Counted from the stretch's first letter, positions 1 to 7,716 are shown. The stretch: DNA of 9,115 bases from Arthrobacter sp. (GCA_025464545.1 JAODMA010000135.1:1-9115), one strand, 5' to 3'. Translations and numbers: made by a program. The notes: a model not told the origin generated them from the sequence alone.

Positions 1-686
1 GCGGCGACCACCTTCGGTCCGTCGTGGACCGGAGCCGCGACGGACATCAGGCCCAGCTCGAGTTCCTGGTTCAGCAGGCACCAGCCCTGCGCACGGACGG
101 CGGCCAGCTCGGCCCGCAGCTCCTCACGGCTGGCGATCGCCCGGGGGGTCAGCGGGCGGATGTCGGCAACGGCGAGGTATTGCTCCAGCTCGGCGGCCGG
201 GAGCCCCGCGAGCAGGACCCGGCCCATGGATGTCGCGTAGGCGGGAAAGCGCGTTCCCACGGTGATGCCGACCGTCATGATCCGACGGGTGGCGACCCGG
301 GCCACATACGCGATATCCGTCCCCTCCAGCACTGCTGCGGAGGTTGACTCGCCCAGCTGAAGCGATAGTTCCTCGAGGTGCGGCTGCGCGAGCTGCGGCA
401 GGGACAGCCCGGAGAGGTAGGCGTAGCCCAGCTGCAGCACTTTGGCCGTCAGCGCGAAGATCTTCCCGTCGGTGCGGACGTACCCCAGTTCAACGAGGGT
501 GTACAGAAAACGCCGGGCTGTGGCACGGGTCAGGTCCGTCCTGGCTGCCACCTCTGTCAGCGTCATCTTCGGGTGGTCGGTGTCGAAGGCACGGATCACC
601 GCCAGCCCGCGCGCCAGCGACTGCACATATTGGTCGCTGGCCGCGGGCGCAGCACCGCTTCGGGTGCCGCTTGCTGCCTCAATCAT
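1..686 (-). CDS. pcaR: IclR-family transcriptional regulator of the pca genes, PcaR/PobR type (3' end cut by window edge)
   Basis: This gene encodes a DNA-binding regulator of the IclR family, closest in pattern to the PcaR/PcaU/PobR group that senses beta-ketoadipate-pathway intermediates. I translated 228 residues from the ATG at 686; the usual length is about 255-260, so roughly the last 30 residues lie outside the window. Residues 20-75 form the winged helix-turn-helix, beginning QSLARGLAVIRAF and containing the recognition-helix segment LTRATARRFLYTLVELGYV. From about residue 90 the effector domain follows, with the group-typical FPAYATSMGRVLLA (148-160) and QELELGLMSVAAPV (207-220). AGGGG sits 5 nt upstream of this ATG; another ATG 13 nt upstream is out of frame. 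The gene follows pcaJ in the same direction after 51 bp, so it may be co-transcribed with the operon it probably controls. Whether it activates or represses cannot be read from the sequence. Confidence 0.93.
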   Translation of the reverse strand, partial: MIEAASGTRSGAAPAASDQYVQSLARGLAVIRAFDTDHPKMTLTEVAARTDLTRATARRFLYTLVELGYVRTDGKIFALTAKVLQLGYAYLSGLSLPQLAQPHLEELSLQLGESTSAAVLEGTDIAYVARVATRRIMTVGITVGTRFPAYATSMGRVLLAGLPAAELEQYLAVADIRPLTPRAIASREELRAELAAVRAQGWCLLNQELELGLMSVAAPVHDGPKVVA

Positions 687-737
687 TTCTGCCCCTCATG
701 GTCTGCCAAACACTTTATACGCGGGACAGTTGTGCGC
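687..737 (-). promoter_or_regulatory. pcaJ-pcaR gap with a possible weak pcaR promoter
   Basis: The 51-bp gap between the pcaJ stop and the pcaR start contains TATAAA on the minus strand (719 down to 714), 28 nt before the pcaR ATG, which could serve as a -10 box. I see no good -35 element at the matching distance, so an independent promoter is only a possibility. The gap also contains the AGGGG ribosome binding site (696-692). I see no hairpin with a T-run that would terminate transcription after pcaJ, so read-through from the operon is plausible. Confidence 0.25.
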
Positions 738-1442
738 TCAGCTTCCGACGGCGGCGGCGGCCTTGAGTGGCACCGGCACCATCGCCTGCAGCTCCGCGAG
801 GGTGCAGCCGAACGTTTCGCGGACCTGGACGCCGTCGGGCCCGGTGAGGAACACCGCCTTATCCGTGTACACGCGGGTCACGCAACCGATCCCGGTCAGC
901 GGGTAGGTGCACGTCTCGACCAGCTTGGAGACGCCCTCGCGGGTCAGCAGGGTCATCATCACGAACACGTCCTTGGCGCCGGTGGCGAGGTCCATGGCGC
1001 CGCCGACGGCAGGAATGGCATCCGGCGCGCCGGTGTGCCAGTTGGCGAGGTCGCCGGTGGCGGAGACCTGAAAGGCGCCCAGGACGCAGATGTCCAGGTG
1101 ACCGCCACGCATGATCGCGAAGGAGTCGGCGTGGTGGAAGTAGGACGCCCCGGGCAGTTCAGTCACCGGGATTTTGCCGGCGTTGATGAGGTCGCCGTCG
1201 ATCTGTTCCCCGGTGGCTTCCGGGCCCATGCCGAGCATGCCGTTTTCGGTATGGAGCGTGATGTTCTGCTCCGGCTCGAGGTAGTTGGAGACGAGGGTGG
1301 GCTGGCCGATCCCGAGGTTCACGAACGAGCCCGGTTTGATGTCCCGGGCCACCAGCCGGGCGAGGTCGTCGCGGCCGAGCGGCTTGTCGCTGCTCTGGAT
1401 CGGGCCCCGAAGTTCCGTCTGGTTACTGGACTGCACGCTCAT
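738..1442 (-). CDS. pcaJ: 3-oxoadipate CoA-transferase subunit B
   Basis: This is the beta subunit of the enzyme that moves CoA from succinyl-CoA to beta-ketoadipate, the penultimate step of the pathway; it acts in the cytoplasm as a complex with PcaI. The 234-residue product has the family I/SCOT beta-chain pattern: VNLGIGQPTLVSNYL at 41-54, then HTENGMLGMGP at 64-74, whose Glu66 matches the residue that forms the glutamyl-CoA thioester. DDLINAGK-type (DLINAGK), FHHADSF, GGHLDICVLGAFQVS and IPAVGGAMDLATGA segments follow, all diagnostic of 3-oxoacid transferases. The N-terminus is about 14 residues longer than the Pseudomonas protein as I remember it. The ATG lies 1 nt after the pcaI stop and is preceded by AAGGTGG at 1455-1449 with 6-nt spacing, which supports this start and translational coupling. 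CatJ of the catechol branch is nearly identical in sequence; the pca context decides the name. Confidence 0.96.
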   Translation of the reverse strand: MSVQSSNQTELRGPIQSSDKPLGRDDLARLVARDIKPGSFVNLGIGQPTLVSNYLEPEQNITLHTENGMLGMGPEATGEQIDGDLINAGKIPVTELPGASYFHHADSFAIMRGGHLDICVLGAFQVSATGDLANWHTGAPDAIPAVGGAMDLATGAKDVFVMMTLLTREGVSKLVETCTYPLTGIGCVTRVYTDKAVFLTGPDGVQVRETFGCTLAELQAMVPVPLKAAAAVGS

Positions 1443-1443
1443 C

Positions 1444-2103
1444 TCAGGCCACCTTCACAATGCTGTTGACGTAAATTCCGGGGGTCACGATGATCTCCGG
1501 GTCGAGGCAGCCGGTGGGGACGATCTCGGACACCTGGACCACGGTGTGCTTGGCCGCGGCGGCCATGATCGGACCGAAGTTCCGGGCGGTCTTGCGGTAG
1601 ACGAGGTTTCCCTTGCCGTCGGCCTTGAGCGCCTTGATGAGGGCGACATCGGCGTGGATGGGGGTTTCGAAGACCTGGCCGCGGCCGTCCAGGATCCGGG
1701 TCTCCTTGCCCTCGGCCAGCATGGTCCCGTAGCCGGTGGGGGTGAAGAACCCGCCGATCCCGGCGCCGGCGGCACGGATCCGCTCCGCCAGGTTGCCCTG
1801 CGGCACGAGTTCGAGCTCGATCTCGCCGGCCCGGAACCTGGTGTCGAAGTGCCACGAGTCGGACTGCCGCGGGAAGGAGCAGATCATCTTCTTCACCCGG
1901 CCTTCCTTGATCAGCAGTGCCAGGCCCTGGTCGCCCTGGCCGGCGTTGTTGTTCACCACGGTCAGGTCCGTCGCGCCGCAGTCCATCAGCGCGTCGATGA
2001 GTTCGAACGGCTGCCCGGCGTTGCCGAATCCGCCGATCATGACGGTGGATCCGTCCTTGATCCCGGCGACGGCCTCGCCGACGCTTTCTACGAAGTTCAA
2101 CAT
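1444..2103 (-). CDS. pcaI: 3-oxoadipate CoA-transferase subunit A
   Basis: This is the alpha subunit of succinyl-CoA:3-oxoadipate CoA-transferase, partner of the adjacent PcaJ. The 219 residues contain the alpha-chain glycine loop MIGGFGNAGQPFELI (22-36), then NNNAGQGDQGLALLI, CSFPRQSDS, and the highly typical VPQGNLAERIRAAGAG followed by FFTPTGYGT. It ends close to LDPEIIVTPGIYVNSIVKVA, as full-length family members do. The ATG is 3 nt after the pcaF stop, with AAGGG inside the last pcaF codons acting as the probable ribosome binding site. The separate A and B chains, rather than one fused chain, match the bacterial pca/cat arrangement. The paralogous acetoacetate transferases (AtoDA, ScoAB) are the main alternative, but the neighbouring pcaF favours oxoadipate. 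Confidence 0.96.
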   Translation of the reverse strand: MLNFVESVGEAVAGIKDGSTVMIGGFGNAGQPFELIDALMDCGATDLTVVNNNAGQGDQGLALLIKEGRVKKMICSFPRQSDSWHFDTRFRAGEIELELVPQGNLAERIRAAGAGIGGFFTPTGYGTMLAEGKETRILDGRGQVFETPIHADVALIKALKADGKGNLVYRKTARNFGPIMAAAAKHTVVQVSEIVPTGCLDPEIIVTPGIYVNSIVKVA

Positions 2104-2106
2104 GTC

Positions 2107-3324
<1,218 letters not shown>

Positions 3325-3348
3325 GGTGCTCCTCTAAGTCCGTGTGGG

Positions 3349-3415
3349 CCCAACTAGGTCGCAGTTGAGGCCGTTATTTCGCGGGAATGACGGCCTTAAC
3401 TGCTAGCTAGTTGGG
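3349..3415. repeat. 67-bp near-perfect palindrome between pcaC and pcaF, containing the pcaC stop
   Basis: Two 28-nt arms (3349-3376 and 3388-3415) are complementary at 24 of 28 positions around an 11-nt loop (3377-3387). The outer 9 bp (CCCAACTAG against CTAGTTGGG) and most of the inner 16 (GCAGTTGAGGCCGTTA against TGACGGCCTTAACTGC) pair; two mismatches flank one pair between these blocks. The two inner mismatches would be G-U wobbles in plus-strand RNA but A-C mismatches in minus-strand (pca) mRNA. No T-run follows in the direction of pca transcription, so it does not look like a standard intrinsic terminator. It overlaps the last codons and TAG stop of pcaC. It could be a dispersed palindromic (REP-like) element, an mRNA-stability hairpin, or a protein-binding site. 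Confidence 0.85.
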
Positions 3416-3859
3416 TGGGGTGGGGGTCTCGTGCGTGGGCGCGGCGTCCATGTCTTCGAACACCTGCTGGGCGGTCTTGAAGGCGGTGTTGGCGGAGGGC
3501 ACCCCGCAGTAGATGGCCGTCTGCAGCAGGATTTCCTTGATTTCGTCCCGGCTCAGGCCGTTGGTGGTGGCGGCACGGATGTGCATCGCCAGTTCTTCCC
3601 AGTGTCCGTGGGCCACCATGGCGGTGATGGTGACGGCGGACCGCATCTGCCGGGTCAGGCCGGGCCGGGTCCAGATCCCGCCCCAGGCGATCCGGGTGAT
3701 CATGTCCTGGAAGTCTTCGGTGAAGGAATCCTTCGCGGCGTTGGCGCGGTCCACGTGCGCGGCGCCAAGCACTTCGCGGCGGACCGCCATGCCACCGTCA
3801 TAGATTTCCTTGCTGGTGGCCTCCGGCTGGACTGCGCCGTTCCGCTCCGGGCCGGTCAT
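3407..3859 (-). CDS. pcaC: 4-carboxymuconolactone decarboxylase
   Basis: PcaC decarboxylates 4-carboxymuconolactone to beta-ketoadipate enol-lactone, the step between PcaB and PcaD. The chosen ATG at 3859 gives 150 residues, normal to slightly long for this small helical AhpD/CMD-fold family. An open frame extends much further upstream but there it is an out-of-frame shadow of pcaD. Diagnostic segments are GMAVRREVLGAAHVDRA (23-39), WGGIWTRPGLTRQMRSAVTI (59-78), NGLSRDEIKEILLQTAIYCG (100-119) and VPSAN. The start overlaps the pcaD stop as ATGA, implying translational coupling; the upstream SD (GGAA) is weak. The last residues, a proline-rich tail ending PTPPN, and the stop run into the palindrome, whose outer arm supplies the final Pro-Asn and TAG. 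In many actinobacteria PcaC is the C-terminal half of a PcaL fusion; here it is a separate gene. Confidence 0.96.
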   Translation of the reverse strand: MTGPERNGAVQPEATSKEIYDGGMAVRREVLGAAHVDRANAAKDSFTEDFQDMITRIAWGGIWTRPGLTRQMRSAVTITAMVAHGHWEELAMHIRAATTNGLSRDEIKEILLQTAIYCGVPSANTAFKTAQQVFEDMDAAPTHETPTPPN

Positions 3860-4674
3860 TTTTCGGTTCCGCGGGACTCGGTCCAGGTGATGAGGCTCCG
3901 TAGCAGCTCGGTGACGTGGGCTGGTGCCTCGAACGGAGCCAGGTGAGCCACGCCTCCGAGTGTGACGGCACTCGCGGTGCCGCCGCCGGCGGTGATGCCC
4001 GCGGCGACCTCCTCGGCGAAGGACGGCGGCGCTACAGTGTCCTCCGCGCCCGCTACGGCCTGGGTGGGGACCCGGATGCTGCCGAGTTCGGCCCGGACGT
4101 CGAAGTCGGCCAGCGCTTCGCAGCAGAAGGCATAGCTGAAGCGGTCCGCGTCGCGCAGGGCGTGCAGCAGGCGGCTGCTGCGCTCGGGCTCGCGTTCCAT
4201 AAAGCCCGGCCCGAACCAGCGCTGCGCCGAGCCCTGGATCATCACCGGCGTGCCCTGGGCACGCACGGTTTCTGCGCGTTCCAGCCAGCCCTCGGGGGTG
4301 CCGAGCTTCGCTCCGGAGCACTGCACGGAGAGGCTCTTGAGCCGTTCGCCGTGCTTGATGCCCAGCTGCAGTCCGGTGGCACCGCCCAGGGAAACACCGG
4401 CGTAGTGGAAGCGCGCACCGGGCGCGATCGAATCGACCAGCTCGACGACGGCGTCGGCCAGTTCGGCGACGCTGAATGGTTCCGCGGCGGCGGGCGAGAT
4501 GCCGTGGCCGGGCAGGTCCCAGGCGACGACGTCGACGTCGTCCGCCAGCAGCCCTCCCGCCTGCGTCCACAGGAACGTGGAGGTGCCCAGCGACGGGCCG
4601 ACAACCACGAGGGGCTTGTCGCCGAGGGGGCGCGGGGGCGAGAGCAATACTGCCTTGACTGTTGGTCTAGCCAC
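3856..4674 (-). CDS. pcaD: 3-oxoadipate enol-lactonase
   Basis: PcaD hydrolyses beta-ketoadipate enol-lactone to beta-ketoadipate. It is an alpha/beta hydrolase of 272 residues from the chosen GTG at 4674. Visible features are the oxyanion-hole segment GPSLGTS (26-32), AWDLPGHGISP (51-61), nucleophile Ser95 in YAGVSLGGATGLQLG, acid Asp212 in AGAEDTVAPP and His244 in GVAHLAPFE. The frame stays open far upstream, but that part is a pcaB shadow. The GTG has GGAG (4684-4681) 6 nt upstream and gives the typical start ARPTVKAVLLSPPRP; it overlaps the end of pcaB by 8 bp. A TTG eight codons later, after AAGG, is a less likely start. The stop overlaps the pcaC ATG. Order and direction are those of the two halves of PcaL fusions found in other actinobacteria. 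Confidence 0.93.
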   Translation of the reverse strand: MARPTVKAVLLSPPRPLGDKPLVVVGPSLGTSTFLWTQAGGLLADDVDVVAWDLPGHGISPAAAEPFSVAELADAVVELVDSIAPGARFHYAGVSLGGATGLQLGIKHGERLKSLSVQCSGAKLGTPEGWLERAETVRAQGTPVMIQGSAQRWFGPGFMEREPERSSRLLHALRDADRFSYAFCCEALADFDVRAELGSIRVPTQAVAGAEDTVAPPSFAEEVAAGITAGGGTASAVTLGGVAHLAPFEAPAHVTELLRSLITWTESRGTEK

Positions 4675-6172
4675 TGGAGGCTCCGTTCGGGTCGGGGATC
4701 GTTGAGGCGTCGGGGGTGCCGGCCGCGGGGCGGGCGTACTCGGGATAGGCCGCGAGGAGGCGGCGGGAGATTTCGGCGGCCTGGCCGAGGTAGTTGGCGG
4801 GGTCCAGCAGTTCCTCGAGCCGGGCGTCGGAGAGCTGCTCGGCCGGGAGGGCCGCGCGGAGCAGCCGTCGGTAGGTGGCCGCCTGTTCCCGGGCCGGGGC
4901 TTGGAGCGTCTGGTCCACCACGGCCTGCAGCTGCTGTTGGCCGTCGGTGTTCTTGCCCTCGCCCTTGCCGGGCAGCAGTGGTGCGACGGCGGCCGTGACG
5001 GCTTCGCTGAGCAGCAGCGGGCCGGAGAGCTCGAGGTTGCGGCGCATGGCCTCGGGGAAGACCTGGAGGCCTTCGCTGAGTTCGCGGAGCTGCCCGGCTG
5101 CACCCAGGGTGAGGCGGAGCAGCCGGCGAAGGGCCGGCCATTCGCTGTGCCAGGCACCGTCGGGGCGTTCGTCGTTGAAGTTGGCGGCGGCCAGGTGCAG
5201 CTGGGCTGCCTGCCCGGGGGCCTGCAGGGCGGCGCTGCGGATGAGCACGGAGAGCACCGGGTTTTGTTTCTGCGGCATGGCCGAGGATCCTCCCCGGCCG
5301 GCGGCGCGCGGCTCGGCAAGCTCGGCGACTTCCGGGCGGCTCAGGAACAGCACGTCGGCAGCGACCTTGCCGGCGGCGTCGGTCACGGCGGCCAGGGCAT
5401 CGCCCAGCGCGGTGACGGCGAGCCGGTTCGTGTGCCACGGCGCGGGGACGGGCGCGAGGCCCAGCCCGGCGGCCAGACGGTCCGAAAGGTCGAAGGGCGT
5501 GACTGCCGCGCCGGCGGTCAGCACGGTGCCGGCGGCGAGGGTGCCGGCGGCTCCCCCGGTCTGCACCGGCAGGTCGAGAGTTTCCAGCCGGCGCGCGGCG
5601 GCGGCCAGCCCGGCGAACCACTGCGCGGCCTTGAGGCCGAAGGTGAACGGCAGCGAGTGCTGGGTCAGGCTGCGGCCCACGCAGAGCGTGTGGGCGTGCC
5701 GTTCCGCGAGGCCGGACAGCGCCGCGGACGTTGCGGTCAGCTCGCCCAGCAGGCCACGGACGGCGTCCCGGGCCAGCAGCATGAGGGCCGAGTCGAGCAC
5801 ATCCTGGCTGGTCAGCGAGGTGTGGACGGCGCGGACGGCGCCGATTCCGGCCGTGTCCAGCGCCCTGACCTGCGCGCGGAGATCGGCCAGCAGAGGGATC
5901 ACCGGGTTGGCGCCGCCCTGGGCGCGCACGGCGATGTCCGCGAGGTCGTAGCGGCTCACGTCCGCCGCTGCTGCCACCACCGTGGCCGAGCCGGCCGGCG
6001 CCAGGCCTGTTTCTTCCAGGACCGCGGCCCACGCGGCCTCGACCCGGAGGATGGCGGCGAGCACCGCCCGGTCCCCGGTCAGCGCCGCTACCGCGGGCGA
6101 CGCCGACACGGGACTCAGCAGGCCGAAATCGCCGTGCAGGCCGGCGTCGCCGCCGGTATCAAGAGAGGTCAC
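4667..6172 (-). CDS. pcaB: 3-carboxy-cis,cis-muconate cycloisomerase
   Basis: PcaB lactonises 3-carboxy-cis,cis-muconate to 4-carboxymuconolactone. It belongs to the fumarase/aspartase/adenylosuccinate-lyase superfamily, whose signature loop appears as GGSSAMPQKQNP at 294-305. Other conserved blocks are VHTSLTSQDVLDSALML (116-132) and SLTQHSLPFTFGLK (168-181), which carry the Thr-Ser and Gln-His residues of the active site, plus NFNDERPDGAWHSEW around 331-345. The 501-residue length is slightly above the roughly 450 of Pseudomonas PcaB, the excess being mainly a C-terminal tail of low complexity (PAAGTPDASTIPDPNGASSG). The start is a GTG whose last two bases form part of the pcaG TGA stop (GTGA overlap), with no strong SD of its own, so translation probably depends on pcaG. 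Long open frames on the plus strand beneath this gene are GC-driven shadows. Confidence 0.95.
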   Translation of the reverse strand: MTSLDTGGDAGLHGDFGLLSPVSASPAVAALTGDRAVLAAILRVEAAWAAVLEETGLAPAGSATVVAAAADVSRYDLADIAVRAQGGANPVIPLLADLRAQVRALDTAGIGAVRAVHTSLTSQDVLDSALMLLARDAVRGLLGELTATSAALSGLAERHAHTLCVGRSLTQHSLPFTFGLKAAQWFAGLAAAARRLETLDLPVQTGGAAGTLAAGTVLTAGAAVTPFDLSDRLAAGLGLAPVPAPWHTNRLAVTALGDALAAVTDAAGKVAADVLFLSRPEVAELAEPRAAGRGGSSAMPQKQNPVLSVLIRSAALQAPGQAAQLHLAAANFNDERPDGAWHSEWPALRRLLRLTLGAAGQLRELSEGLQVFPEAMRRNLELSGPLLLSEAVTAAVAPLLPGKGEGKNTDGQQQLQAVVDQTLQAPAREQAATYRRLLRAALPAEQLSDARLEELLDPANYLGQAAEISRRLLAAYPEYARPAAGTPDASTIPDPNGASSG

Positions 6173-6759
6173 TTGGAGGCGCCCTCGAAGTCAAGGAACA
6201 CGGTCTCGTCCTCGCCCTGGAGCCGGAGGTCCCAGGTGAGGCCGCCGTCAGCGTCCCGTCGCGCGATCAGCGTCTTGCGGCGTTCCGGCGCGAGGGAGGA
6301 CAGCAGCGGATCCGCGGCCAGCGCCTCCTCGTTTTCGGGCAGGTAAATCCGGGTGAAGAGCCGGTTCATCAGGCCTCGGGCGAAGACGGCAACGGCGATG
6401 AACGGCGCGGCGCCCTCCTCCGTGGGGCCCGGGTTGACGGTCGTGAAGGTGAAGACGCCGGTGTTGCCCACCGCGCTGCGGCCGAAGCCGGTGAAGGTGT
6501 AGCCGTCCCGGACAAGCGAACCGGTGCGCTGCGGGACCCGGCCGTCCGCGTCCGCTTGCCAGATCTCCAGGATCGCGTCCGGGATCGGATGTCCGGCGCC
6601 ATCATAGACGGTGCCTTGGAGCCGGATGGAGCCCGGCGAACCCGGGGCCAGCAGCTCGCGGTCCTTGGCGTAGGGGAGGGCGTAGCCGTAGAACGGCCCG
6701 ACAGTCTGTCCGGGGGTGGGGGTGAGCTTGGTGGGGGTTGTCATGATGGGCCTATTCAT
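6169..6759 (-). CDS. pcaG: protocatechuate 3,4-dioxygenase, alpha subunit
   Basis: PcaG is the alpha chain of the ring-opening intradiol dioxygenase that converts protocatechuate to 3-carboxy-cis,cis-muconate; it pairs with PcaH. The product is up to 196 residues, the normal size. LTPTPGQTVGPFYGYALPY (12-30) is the hallmark alpha-chain N-terminus, followed by an ILEIWQADADGR strand (63-74) that lacks the iron-binding tyrosine of the beta chain, and VFARGLMNRLFTRIYLPE (125-142). The alpha chain has no iron ligands of its own, as expected. The start is uncertain: the ATG at 6759 overlaps pcaH by 8 bp, while the ATG at 6744 (giving MTTPTKLTPTPGQ) begins 7 nt after the pcaH stop with AGG 7 nt upstream. 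Neither has a strong SD. The stop overlaps the pcaB GTG by 4 nt. Confidence 0.95.
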   Translation of the reverse strand: MNRPIMTTPTKLTPTPGQTVGPFYGYALPYAKDRELLAPGSPGSIRLQGTVYDGAGHPIPDAILEIWQADADGRVPQRTGSLVRDGYTFTGFGRSAVGNTGVFTFTTVNPGPTEEGAAPFIAVAVFARGLMNRLFTRIYLPENEEALAADPLLSSLAPERRKTLIARRDADGGLTWDLRLQGEDETVFLDFEGASK

Positions 6760-7648
6760 TCTCGTCGCCTGCTGCGCCTAGTGCCTCGTTCTCCGTCCAG
6801 GTCCGCTTCGACCCGGTGAGGACGATGTCCCAGTTGTACGCCAGCGCCCACTCCGGTTTGGTCTGCTCGTGGTTGTAGGTCGCCACGAGCCGGTCCCGGG
6901 CGTCCTGGTCCACGATCGACTGGTAGATCGGGTCCAGCGGGAAGAGCTGGTCTCCGGGGAAGTACATCTGGGTGACAATCCGCTGGGTGAATTCCTGGCC
7001 GAACAGGGAGAAGTGGATGTGGGCCGGTCGCCAGGCGTTGAGGTGGTTCTTCCACGGGTAGGCGCCGGGCTTGATCGTGGTGAAGCTGTAGGAGCCGTCC
7101 GCACCGGTGATGCAGCGGCCGACGCCGGTGAAGTTGGGGTCGATCGGAGCCGGGTGCTGGTCCCGCTTGTGGATGTAACGGCCGGAGGAGTTGGCCTGCC
7201 AGATCTCGACGAGCTGCCCGGCCACGGGCCGGCCGTCGCCGTCGAGCACCCGGCCGGAGACGACGATGCGTTCACCCTGGGGTTCCCCGTTGTGCGCGAT
7301 GGTGAGGTCCGATTCCAGCGCGTGCACGTCCATATGCCCGAACGCCGGCGAGTAGAGCTCGATGGTCTCCGGGTCCGCGTGGTGCAGGTCCTTCGTCGGG
7401 TGGCGCAGGACGCTGCTGCGGTAGGGCGCGTAGTCCAGCCGGGGCTGGACCTCGGCCGGGGCGCCGTTCCTGACGGCCTGCGCGTAGGCCTCGCCGAGGG
7501 CGTGCATCTCGGCACTGAGATCCGCCTGCGACTCGGCGGCAGCGTCCAGCGGAGCATGCGTCCTTGGTGCGGCCTCGGTGGCTTGATCGGACGTGTCCCC
7601 GCTGAGCGGGTCCGCTTTGTAGATCTCAACGTTGATTTCTTCAGGCAC
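6752..7648 (-). CDS. pcaH: protocatechuate 3,4-dioxygenase, beta subunit
   Basis: PcaH is the iron-bearing catalytic chain of protocatechuate 3,4-dioxygenase. All four Fe(III) ligands known from the family are visible: Tyr158 in SSGRYIHKRDQ, Tyr197 in PGAYPWKNH, and His210 and His212 in WRPAHIHFSLFG; the adjacent Arg207 matches the active-site arginine. The 298 residues exceed the roughly 240 of the Pseudomonas chain, mainly because of an acidic, alanine-rich leader of about 65 residues before DYAPYRSSVLRHPTKDLHH. I recall shorter leaders in other actinobacterial PcaH proteins. The start is a GTG, supported by the best ribosome binding site in the window, AAGGAGG at 7660-7654 with 5-nt spacing. 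This strong site after a 68-bp gap suggests that translation is re-initiated here independently of the quiC-like gene. pcaG follows with overlap or a 7-nt gap. Confidence 0.97.
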   Translation of the reverse strand: MPEEINVEIYKADPLSGDTSDQATEAAPRTHAPLDAAAESQADLSAEMHALGEAYAQAVRNGAPAEVQPRLDYAPYRSSVLRHPTKDLHHADPETIELYSPAFGHMDVHALESDLTIAHNGEPQGERIVVSGRVLDGDGRPVAGQLVEIWQANSSGRYIHKRDQHPAPIDPNFTGVGRCITGADGSYSFTTIKPGAYPWKNHLNAWRPAHIHFSLFGQEFTQRIVTQMYFPGDQLFPLDPIYQSIVDQDARDRLVATYNHEQTKPEWALAYNWDIVLTGSKRTWTENEALGAAGDENE

Positions 7649-7716
7649 AGCAGCCTCCTTTCATTCGGTATTGGTACGGGTCGGTTCGGCCAAGGGTTCC
7701 GGCCAAGGGGTTTGGC
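7649..7716 (-). promoter_or_regulatory. quiC-pcaH gap with short tandem repeat and strong pcaH ribosome binding site
   Basis: This 68-bp gap holds the AAGGAGG site of pcaH (7660-7654) and two adjacent 13-bp repeats that share CGGCCAAGGG (7687-7699 and 7700-7712, plus strand). A degenerate third copy, TGGCTCAGGGG, runs into the stop codon of the upstream gene (7713-7724). On the minus strand TTGGCC at 7693-7688 resembles a -35 box, but only a poor -10 candidate (TACCGA) lies 17 nt beyond, so I do not claim a promoter. The repeated element could be an operator for PcaR or another regulator, or a simple duplication. Confidence 0.35.

Noticed and set aside
3349..3415. Palindrome read as an intrinsic terminator ending the transcript after pcaC
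   Set aside because: No run of T follows the stem in the direction of transcription and pcaF, needed for the same pathway, follows directly; kept as a repeat of unknown role.
3860..4570. Upstream extension of the pcaC reading frame giving a 387-residue protein
   Set aside because: The extra part is an arginine-rich shadow of pcaD; PcaC homology begins at the ATG that overlaps the pcaD stop.
4675..5319. Upstream extension of the pcaD reading frame giving a 487-residue protein
   Set aside because: The extra part is a Pro/Ser/Arg-rich shadow of pcaB; the hydrolase fold starts just after the GTG at 4674.
4242..6032. A 596-codon minus-strand frame overlapping pcaB and pcaD
   Set aside because: Out of frame with both genes and made almost entirely of Arg/Pro/Ala/Gly; no domain is visible.
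4901..6346. A 481-codon plus-strand open frame opposite pcaB
   Set aside because: Low-complexity Gly/Arg/Gln-rich translation, antisense to a clearly identified gene, no ribosome binding site or motif; a GC shadow.
6169..6759. Absence of iron ligands in PcaG as a sign of inactivation
   Set aside because: The alpha chain of this dioxygenase normally lacks the iron ligands; the beta chain PcaH carries all four here.
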